In this document: piece by piece, positions 37,293 to 43,548 of the stretch
Layout of the letters: every line of letters starts with the position of its first letter
Numbering within the stretch: position 1 is the first letter of the stretch
Assembly (NCBI GenBank): GCA_023258055.1
Contig: JALRAI010000003.1
Location: 1 to 43,548, forward strand
Direction of reading: 5' to 3'
DNA length: 43,548 nucleotides
Source of the DNA: Flavobacteriaceae bacterium
GTDB taxonomy: Bacteria; Bacteroidota; Bacteroidia; Flavobacteriales; Flavobacteriaceae
The notes under the pieces: model-generated
Database searches by the model: none
Seen by the model: only the letters and a program-made list of their open reading frames with translations
Told to the model about the DNA's origin: nothing
Translations under genes and position numbers: made by a program

Positions 37293-38385
37293 GCAAACAA
37301 CAGCCCGTTTGCGTTAATAAAAGACCCGCCATTTCCAGATTGAGCAAGGCGCTTTGAAGCGTCCCAGGATTTAATTGCAAAGAGCGCGACAACTCATCTT
37401 TGTGGATATAAGGCTGTAGATGAACTTTATTCAATATGGCTCTTTGGGTTTGGTCGAGATTTACAAATATCTGCGGCTCTGCCTCGGGCTGGGCCCATCC
37501 CATAATGCGCACCAAATCAGCCGCCTGAGTAATCATATGGGCTTGGTGGTTTTTGATTAATTCATTACACCCCTCTTGAGTCTTTTGATAGGGGTGCCCA
37601 GGCATGGCAAAGACTTCTCTGTTATATTCATTGGCGAATTGTGCGGTAATCAAACTTCCGCCTTTGCTTTTTGATTCAATAACTATAGTTACATGGCTCA
37701 GGCCAGCGATTAATCTGTTGCGCTGCAGGAAGTTGCTGGGATGAAACTCGGATTGCGACCAAAATTCAGTCAAAAGTGCCCCTTGATTTTCGATAGCCGC
37801 TGCCATTAAGTAATGCTCTTTAGGATAAATTTGATTTAAGCCATGGGCCAAACAAGCTACCGTGGGTAGCCCCAACTCTAGAGCGGTTTGATGAGCACAA
37901 TAATCAATTCCTTTGGCTAGACCAGAAACGATCACTGGGTTTAGCGGCGCTAAATCCCGAATAATCGATTGGCAAAAATCTATCCCAAGGGGTGTGGCTC
38001 CCCGCGTACCGACCACGCTGATCCAAAAGCTAGATTTCGGGATACTTCCTCTAATCATGAGCCCCAATGGTGCGTCGCGACATTCAGACAACAATTCAGG
38101 GTAATTATGAGTGCCCCACTGAAGCAGAGCTACATTTTTTTGGCTCATAAACTCTAACTCTCGCTCAGCACTTGTGCGACACTTAATAGAAGAAAAAGAC
38201 TTATTGAGTTCAACTCTCAAGGCTTGTGATTTTGGGTTTTCTTGCTGGCCTAGCGGAATATTGTCCCCCTGAAAAACCGAGTTTAAGTCCCCAAAAGCAT
38301 CCACAAGTGCTTTGGCGGATTTCACCCCTATACCCTTGGTTTGATGCAAAGCATAAAGCTGGCTCAGCACTTTAATGAGTTCCAT
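37258..38385 (-). CDS. dprA: DNA-processing protein DprA/Smf
   Basis: ISVVGTRGATPLGIDFCQSIIRDL, VSGLAKGIDYCAHQTALE, GALLTEFWSQSEFHPSNFLQRNRLIAGLS, SKGGSLITAQFANEYNREVFAMPG. Confidence 0.94.
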   Translation of the reverse strand: MELIKVLSQLYALHQTKGIGVKSAKALVDAFGDLNSVFQGDNIPLGQQENPKSQALRVELNKSFSSIKCRTSAERELEFMSQKNVALLQWGTHNYPELLSECRDAPLGLMIRGSIPKSSFWISVVGTRGATPLGIDFCQSIIRDLAPLNPVIVSGLAKGIDYCAHQTALELGLPTVACLAHGLNQIYPKEHYLMAAAIENQGALLTEFWSQSEFHPSNFLQRNRLIAGLSHVTIVIESKSKGGSLITAQFANEYNREVFAMPGHPYQKTQEGCNELIKNHQAHMITQAADLVRIMGWAQPEAEPQIFVNLDQTQRAILNKVHLQPYIHKDELSRSLQLNPGTLQSALLNLEMAGLLLTQTGCCLLSNRGVRALDG

Positions 38386-38500
38386 AAATCAATTGCGATA
38401 AAATACTAGGGGAGTGACTCTATTAGAGATAACTTGAATTGTTAAAAATTATTACCGCCAGAGGTTGATTGCCGTTGAAAAAAAAATTAAGTTTGTTTAG

Positions 38501-39403
38501 ATGGAAGTTTTCAAGCACATAAAACAGCTGCTTTATCGTTATGAATGCGTGATATTACCTGGCTTTGGAGCCTTTATAACACGCAGCCATAGCGCTGTTA
38601 TCCAAGCTGATGGAACCCTAATTCCGCCCGGCAAAACCGTGTTTTTCAACCGTCAATTACAAACCAATGATGGCCTATTGGCGCATCACCTAGCCCATTC
38701 AGAAGGTATTACTTATGCCCTTGCATTAGAAAAAATTAGAATTTTTAGCGCTCGACTTCTCGAGAACCTTGAACAAAATTCTATGATCGACTGCGCTCCA
38801 TTGGGTCATTTTGAAGTTAAGCAGCAAGGTATTTTGCGATTTGAAGCTGCCGAGCAAATGAATCTGGCCATTAAATCCTTTGGATTGACTTCAGTGTTAA
38901 CCCATCCCGTAATACGTGCTGAATCCGAAACACCAGTTATTCCGATACAGGGCGCAAAAACAAGAATTCAAAATATTTGGAGATATGCCGCGGTCGGTTT
39001 AATCGCCCTTAGTTTAGGAGGCTATGGGGCTACTTATCGTTATAATCAATCCGTAATGGCCTATAATGAATCCTTGGAGGCCCAAGCGCAGGTCTTTGTT
39101 CAAGAGCAGATTCAACAAGCAACATTTTCGCCAAATATAGATCCGGCAATTATTTCAATCGCTGTTGAAACCCCCAAAGGGCCCTATCATATCGTGGCAG
39201 GCGCCTTCCGTATTGAAGAAAACGCCTCTCGAAAAGTAACTCATTTAAAAGACAAAGGGTATCCAGCTCGAGTTATCGGTCAGAATAAATACGGCTTACA
39301 TCAGGTTGTATTTAGTTCCTATGGCGATCGCTCTGAGGCCTTAAACGCCTTGTCAGAGATACGGGCCAATGAAAACAAAGAGGCCTGGCTACTGGTGCAA
39401 TAA
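38501..39403 (+). CDS. HU/CCDC81-like domain plus TM plus SPOR domain protein
   Basis: MEVFKHIKQLLYRYECVILPGFGAFI...; TM WRYAAVGLIALSLGGYGATY; SPOR PYHIVAGAFRIEENASRKVTHLKDKGYPARVIGQNKYGLHQVVFSSYGDRSEA. Confidence 0.85.
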   Translation: MEVFKHIKQLLYRYECVILPGFGAFITRSHSAVIQADGTLIPPGKTVFFNRQLQTNDGLLAHHLAHSEGITYALALEKIRIFSARLLENLEQNSMIDCAPLGHFEVKQQGILRFEAAEQMNLAIKSFGLTSVLTHPVIRAESETPVIPIQGAKTRIQNIWRYAAVGLIALSLGGYGATYRYNQSVMAYNESLEAQAQVFVQEQIQQATFSPNIDPAIISIAVETPKGPYHIVAGAFRIEENASRKVTHLKDKGYPARVIGQNKYGLHQVVFSSYGDRSEALNALSEIRANENKEAWLLVQ

Positions 39404-39423
39404 GCCCCTAAACCCTTTTTATC

Positions 39424-39936
39424 ATGAACCCTAGAACACCCTCAGAGTCCAAAACGACGTTGACTGACCTAGTCTTGCCCAGTGAAACTAATCCTTTAGG
39501 CAATATGTTTGGTGGTGAATTATTGGCCCGAATGGATCGCGCTGCGAGTATTGCGGCAAGGCGGCACAGCCGACGAATTGTAGTTACTGTCTCTGTAAAC
39601 CATGTTGCCTTCAATAAAGTAATTCCCCTGGGGAGTGTGGTAACGGTTGAAGCCTCGATTTCAAGGGCATTTAAAACTTCTATGGAAGTCTATATCGATG
39701 TCTTGCTTGAGGATCGGCAAAGTGGCAAGCGCACCAAAGCTAATGAAGCCATTTTTACCTTTGTTGCTGTAGACGAAAACGGGCACCCTGTTGAAGTCCC
39801 TGAAATTCAACCTGAGACAGCGCTCGAAAAAGAACGTTACGCTGCAGCCTTGAGACGCAGACAATTGAGTCTAGTGTTGGCGGGAAAACTCAAGGCCCAA
39901 GATGCCCATGAATTAAAAGCCATTTTCGAACAATAA
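39424..39936 (+). CDS. Acyl-CoA thioesterase, hotdog fold
   Basis: LPSETNPLGNMFGGELLARMDRAASIAARRHS; VSVNHVAFNKVIPLGSVVTVEASI. Confidence 0.92.
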   Translation: MNPRTPSESKTTLTDLVLPSETNPLGNMFGGELLARMDRAASIAARRHSRRIVVTVSVNHVAFNKVIPLGSVVTVEASISRAFKTSMEVYIDVLLEDRQSGKRTKANEAIFTFVAVDENGHPVEVPEIQPETALEKERYAAALRRRQLSLVLAGKLKAQDAHELKAIFEQ

Positions 39937-39948
39937 ACCCTGTGATTT

Positions 39949-40584
39949 ATGCTAGATGTACTTCAACAAAGTTATGGCGGCCTTTTTGAAAAGTCCTTGA
40001 TTGAAGAAATCAATCAGGTTGGAACATTTAGAGAAATCCCCGAAGGGTTTATGCTTATTGATTTTGGACAGTATATAAGGTCCATGCCGTTAATGGTTTC
40101 TGGTGCGGTCAAAGTATTTAGAGAGGACCCAGATGGCAATGAATTATTGCTCTATTTTCTTGAAAGCGGGGACACTTGTGCCATGACTTTAAATTGTTGT
40201 TTAGGTCAAACCCAAAGTGAGATCCGCGCTGTCGCTGAAACCGACACTAAACTGATTATGGTTCCTGTGCAAAAAATGGAAGAATGGACAGGTAAATACC
40301 GTTCATGGAGAAATTTTGTTTTTGAAAGCTACCACAATCGCCTTATGGAAATGCTCGAAAGCATTGACTCTATTGCCTTTCTGCGCATGGATGAACGCCT
40401 GTTAAAATACTTGAAAGAAAAGGTAGCCGTCAACCATAATACCCTATTGCACACCACACACAAAGAGATTGCCTACGATTTGCACACCTCCCGTGTGGTT
40501 ATTTCACGCTTGTTGAAGACTCTAGAAAACAACGGGGCTATAAAACTTCATCGCAACAATATCGAAGTGCTTGAAACAAACTAA
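39949..40584 (+). CDS. Crp/Fnr-family transcriptional regulator
   Basis: cNMP-type beta-roll (MVSGAVKVFREDPDGNELLLYFLESGDTCAMTLNCCLG) and wHTH (HTTHKEIAYDLHTSRVVISRLLKTLENNGAIKLHRNNIEVL). Confidence 0.94.
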   Translation: MLDVLQQSYGGLFEKSLIEEINQVGTFREIPEGFMLIDFGQYIRSMPLMVSGAVKVFREDPDGNELLLYFLESGDTCAMTLNCCLGQTQSEIRAVAETDTKLIMVPVQKMEEWTGKYRSWRNFVFESYHNRLMEMLESIDSIAFLRMDERLLKYLKEKVAVNHNTLLHTTHKEIAYDLHTSRVVISRLLKTLENNGAIKLHRNNIEVLETN

Positions 40585-40596
40585 AAACAAGCCCGT

Positions 40597-40610
40597 GTAA
40601 CCTGAGTTAC
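40597..40610. promoter_or_regulatory. Crp/Fnr-type operator copy 1 (TauE promoter)
   Basis: GTAAC-CTGA-GTTAC, preceded by T; 36 bp start to start from -7 box TATATTTG (40633-40640). Confidence 0.75.
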
Positions 40611-40632
40611 GCAATAGGCCATATAGAGCCCT

Positions 40633-40640
40633 TATATTTG
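40633..40640 (+). promoter_or_regulatory. -7 element of the TauE/SafE promoter
   Basis: TATATTTG, exact TAnnTTTG match, 18 bp before the ATG at 40658. Confidence 0.6.
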
Positions 40641-40657
40641 ACCCCATAAATCACAAT

Positions 40658-41461
40658 ATGGAAATTCATTTAATTCTTGGTTATCTGGGCGCAGTAATTA
40701 TCGGCCTTGTTTTGGGACTCATCGGCGGCGGCGGATCGATTTTAACCCTCCCTGTTTTAGTCTATATTTTTGGCGTAGAGCCTGTTATAGCCACAGCTTA
40801 CTCTCTTTTTATCGTTGGTGTCGCGGCAGTCGCCGGAACGCTAAAAAATATGAGTCAAAAATTAGTCGACTTTAAAACCGCATTGATTTTTGCCCTACCC
40901 GCATTTATCGCAGTTTATCTCACCCGAAGGTATCTTGTGCCGGCCCTGCCAGATCCCTTGCTCAACATTGGGGACTGGAGTTTGTCAAAGGATGTGGGGA
41001 TCATGGTGTTTTTTGCCATCATTATGGTCCTAGCCTCGATCTCCATGATCCGAGACCGAAGAGAAGAACCAGAGACCGATCAAGACTTGGAACCTCAATA
41101 CAATTATCCTCTTATCGTTTTAGAAGGATTTGTCGTCGGTGTGCTTACGGGTATAGTCGGCGCAGGTGGTGGATTTTTGATCATCCCCGCCCTAGTGCTT
41201 TTGGCTAAATTACCCATGAAAAAAGCAGTGGCAACTTCATTGTTGATCATCGCTATTAAGTCATTAATTGGGTTTGTCGGCGACCTTCAAGTTCTTGATA
41301 TTGATTGGACTTTCTTGCTCATTTTTGCGGCGCTTTCCGTAGGCGGTATTTTCGTTGGGGTATGGCTAAATCAAATTGTCCCGGGCAAGAAATTAAAAAA
41401 AGGATTTGGCTGGTTTGTTTTGGTCATGGGCGTATTTATAGTCCTGAGAGAGCTGCTATAA
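40658..41461 (+). CDS. Sulfite exporter TauE/SafE-family permease
   Basis: Two halves each with GLIGGGGSILTLPVLVY / GIVGAGGGFLIIPALVLL motif; about 8 TMs. Confidence 0.93.
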   Translation: MEIHLILGYLGAVIIGLVLGLIGGGGSILTLPVLVYIFGVEPVIATAYSLFIVGVAAVAGTLKNMSQKLVDFKTALIFALPAFIAVYLTRRYLVPALPDPLLNIGDWSLSKDVGIMVFFAIIMVLASISMIRDRREEPETDQDLEPQYNYPLIVLEGFVVGVLTGIVGAGGGFLIIPALVLLAKLPMKKAVATSLLIIAIKSLIGFVGDLQVLDIDWTFLLIFAALSVGGIFVGVWLNQIVPGKKLKKGFGWFVLVMGVFIVLRELL

Positions 41462-41532
41462 GCCGTATAACGTAATCTAGCGCGGCCAAAAGAACCTAGC
41501 GGACATTACAGAATCCGCAGAGCTTAAAAACT

Positions 41533-41546
41533 GTAACTTGTGTTAC
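41533..41546. promoter_or_regulatory. Crp/Fnr-type operator copy 2 (MBL-rhodanese promoter)
   Basis: GTAAC-TTGT-GTTAC, preceded by T; 36 bp start to start from TAATTTAG (41569-41576). Confidence 0.75.
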
Positions 41547-41629
41547 TTAATAATTGAAAATCAGTGCTTAATTTAGCAATGTAAAAAATAACAACTCGAC
41601 CAATTGGTCTTCTTATAAAATAAAATCTT

Positions 41630-43039
41630 ATGAAAATCGAGCAAATTTATACCGGATGTTTAGCGCAGGGCGCCTATTATATTGAGAGTAATGGCGAAGT
41701 TGCGATTATCGATCCGCTTCGTGAAGTACAACCTTATATCGATCGTGCTGTAAAATCAGGAGCAAAGATTAAATATGTGTTCGAAACTCATTTTCATGCC
41801 GATTTTGTCAGTGGTCACCTAACCCTTTCCAAAGAAACGGGTGCCCCCATTATTTATGGTCCTGAGGCAGCTCCTTCCTTTGATGCCATTATTGCAGAGG
41901 ACGGACAAGAATTTAAAATCGGTGAGCTTACGATTGTTGCGCTACATACTCCTGGGCATACCATGGAAAGCACAACCTATTTGCTGCGAGATCCTCAAGG
42001 CAGAGATCACGCTATTTTTAGTGGCGACACCTTATTCTTAGGTGATGTAGGGCGCCCAGACTTAGCACAAAAAGCGGCACACATGACTCAGGAAGAACTC
42101 GCTGGCCTATTATTTGATAGTCTTCGCGAAAAAATCATGCCTTTGGCTGATGATGTTATAGTCTATCCTGCCCACGGTGCTGGTTCTGCTTGCGGTAAAA
42201 ACATGATGAAAGAAACGGTGGACACCTTAGGCAATCAGAAAAAAATGAATTACGCCTTACGCGCAGATATGACCCGTGAAGAATTTATTCAAGAAGTTAC
42301 TGACGGCTTAGCTCCCCCGCCGATGTATTTCCCCCTAAATGTCAAAATGAACAAAGAAGGGTATGAAGATATCGATGATGTGTTGGCCAGAGGAACACAG
42401 CTTTTGAGCCCTGACGGATTTGAAGTAGCGGCGAACGAAACTGGCGCCATAGTTCTCGATGTGCGTCATCAAGACGAATTTGTAAAAGGTCATATTCCTC
42501 GTTCTATCTTTATCGGCCTTGACGGGACCTTTGCCCCTTGGGTTGGTGCCTTGATCGCCGATGTAGCTCAACCGATCCTATTAGTGGCTCCAGAAGGTCG
42601 TGAGCAAGAGGCTGTAACGCGTTTGTCACGTGTTGGTTTTGACCAAACACTGGGGATTTTAAAAGGTGGATTCAGCGCGTGGAAAGCTGCTGGAAAAGAA
42701 TACGACAGCATTACTTCTGTACCTGCCCAAACCCTTGCCCAGGAGTATAAAAATGGTGAAGTTTCTGTTTTTGATGTCCGTAAATCCACAGAATATTTGT
42801 CTGAACACGTCGAAGGAGCAAACAACACTCCATTAGACTTTCTAAACGATCATCTAGCAGAATTTCCTCAGGATAAACCATTTTATATCCACTGTGCTGG
42901 AGGTTACCGCAGTGTGATCGCCGCCTCAATCCTCAAGAGTCGAGGGATTCACAATTTAATTGATGTTGCTGGTGGCTTTAAAGCTATTGCAGAAACTAGC
43001 TTACCAAAAACAGATTACGTTTGTCCATCGACCTTGTAA
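41630..43039 (+). CDS. CstB-like persulfide dioxygenase: MBL fold plus two rhodanese domains
   Basis: MBL motif ETHFHADFVSGH, FSGDTLFLGDVGRPDL, YPAHGAGSACGKNM; rhodanese 1 without catalytic Cys (LLVAPEGREQEA); rhodanese 2 with IHCAGGYRS. Confidence 0.93.
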   Translation: MKIEQIYTGCLAQGAYYIESNGEVAIIDPLREVQPYIDRAVKSGAKIKYVFETHFHADFVSGHLTLSKETGAPIIYGPEAAPSFDAIIAEDGQEFKIGELTIVALHTPGHTMESTTYLLRDPQGRDHAIFSGDTLFLGDVGRPDLAQKAAHMTQEELAGLLFDSLREKIMPLADDVIVYPAHGAGSACGKNMMKETVDTLGNQKKMNYALRADMTREEFIQEVTDGLAPPPMYFPLNVKMNKEGYEDIDDVLARGTQLLSPDGFEVAANETGAIVLDVRHQDEFVKGHIPRSIFIGLDGTFAPWVGALIADVAQPILLVAPEGREQEAVTRLSRVGFDQTLGILKGGFSAWKAAGKEYDSITSVPAQTLAQEYKNGEVSVFDVRKSTEYLSEHVEGANNTPLDFLNDHLAEFPQDKPFYIHCAGGYRSVIAASILKSRGIHNLIDVAGGFKAIAETSLPKTDYVCPSTL

Positions 43040-43051
43040 TTTGATCCAACT

Positions 43052-43087
43052 AAAAAAGCACTTTGCTCCAAGCAAGGTGCTTTTTTG
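43052..43087 (+). terminator. Intrinsic terminator after the CstB-like gene
   Basis: aaaaaaGCACtTTGCTccaAGCAAgGTGCtttttt hairpin with T-run. Confidence 0.85.
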
Positions 43088-43092
43088 TTTGT

Positions 43093-43106
43093 GTAACTAT
43101 TGTTAC
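43093..43106. promoter_or_regulatory. Crp/Fnr-type operator copy 3 (rhodanese promoter)
   Basis: GTAAC-TATT-GTTAC, preceded by T; 36 bp start to start from TAATTTTA (43129-43136). Confidence 0.75.
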
Positions 43107-43199
43107 TGATTTTCAGAATAAACCAATCTAATTTTAACCTCAACTTCAGAACGAGTTTCCCGGCGAATCTCGTTGCTGAAAAGTCCTCAAAAATTAAAC

Positions 43200-43548
43200 A
43201 TGAAAAAACTACTGTTACTGATGTCATTTTTCTCTAGCTTTTATTCTACCTCAGCACAAAACTCTGACGCGATTTCTGTGCTCAACAAAACTCAATTTGC
43301 GGAAGCAATAAAAGGTCAAGATGTGGTACTGATCGATGTACGCACCCCGGAAGAATTCGCTCAAGGGGCCATAAAAGGGTCTGTAAATATTGACTACTTT
43401 AACCAAAAGGCCTTTATCAAACAAATATCTTCACTGGATAAAAACCAGCCGGTATACCTCTACTGCCGTTCGGGTAATCGCAGCATGAAAGCAGCCCGTC
43501 AACTGGTGTCTTTAGGTTTTGAAAAAGTCTACGACTTAGCTGGGGGAT
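43200..43548 (+). CDS. Exported single-domain rhodanese, truncated by window end
   Basis: Signal peptide MKKLLLLMSFFSSFYSTSAQ; VVLIDVRTPEEFAQGAIKGSVNIDYF; active site YCRSGNRSMKAA. Confidence 0.93.
   Translation, partial: MKKLLLLMSFFSSFYSTSAQNSDAISVLNKTQFAEAIKGQDVVLIDVRTPEEFAQGAIKGSVNIDYFNQKAFIKQISSLDKNQPVYLYCRSGNRSMKAARQLVSLGFEKVYDLAGG

Noticed and set aside
1-43548. CRISPR arrays, tRNA/rRNA genes, insertion sequences, phage or anti-phage defence genes
   Set aside because: Looked for spaced direct repeats, cloverleaf or transposase motifs and found none; gene content is mostly metabolic and housekeeping.

Overview
The window is about 43.5 kb of Bacteroidota (most likely Flavobacteriaceae-type) chromosome, densely coding, with roughly 45 protein genes and no rRNA, tRNA, CRISPR or transposon that I could recognise. 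From left to right: (i) a short GC-richer edge fragment with a truncated foreign-looking ORF; (ii) a sugar-oxidation island: azurin-like lipoprotein, Tat-tagged gluconate-DH subunit 3-like protein, GMC oxidoreductase, two TIM-barrel isomerases, MFS permease, Gfo/Idh/MocA oxidoreductase and two DUF1080 / 3-keto-disaccharide hydrolase-like lipoproteins; (iii) housekeeping genes yicC-gmk-nadD, gpsA, pheS, cvpA; (iv) a complete MoxR-DUF58-BatABCDE ('aerotolerance') operon; (v) AKR, SDR, phosphatase, ALDH, 3-hydroxyanthranilate dioxygenase, CAP-domain lipoprotein, asparaginase, recA, a sigma factor with a membrane/beta-barrel partner, plsC, trpS, dprA, HU-SPOR protein and thioesterase; (vi) a right-edge persulfide/sulfur module: Crp/Fnr regulator, TauE/SafE permease, CstB-like MBL-rhodanese fusion, exported rhodanese cut by the window end. 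The strongest new signal is in (vi). Three copies of a palindrome TGTAAC-N4-GTTAC lie upstream of the three sulfur genes. Each sits exactly 36 bp (start to start) ahead of a match to the Bacteroidota -7 element TAnnTTTG. This is the geometry of a class II Crp/Fnr activation site and suggests a Crp/Fnr-controlled, cst-like persulfide-detoxification regulon. A second candidate is an unannotated 39-codon ORF (13159-13278, minus) followed by its own intrinsic terminator.
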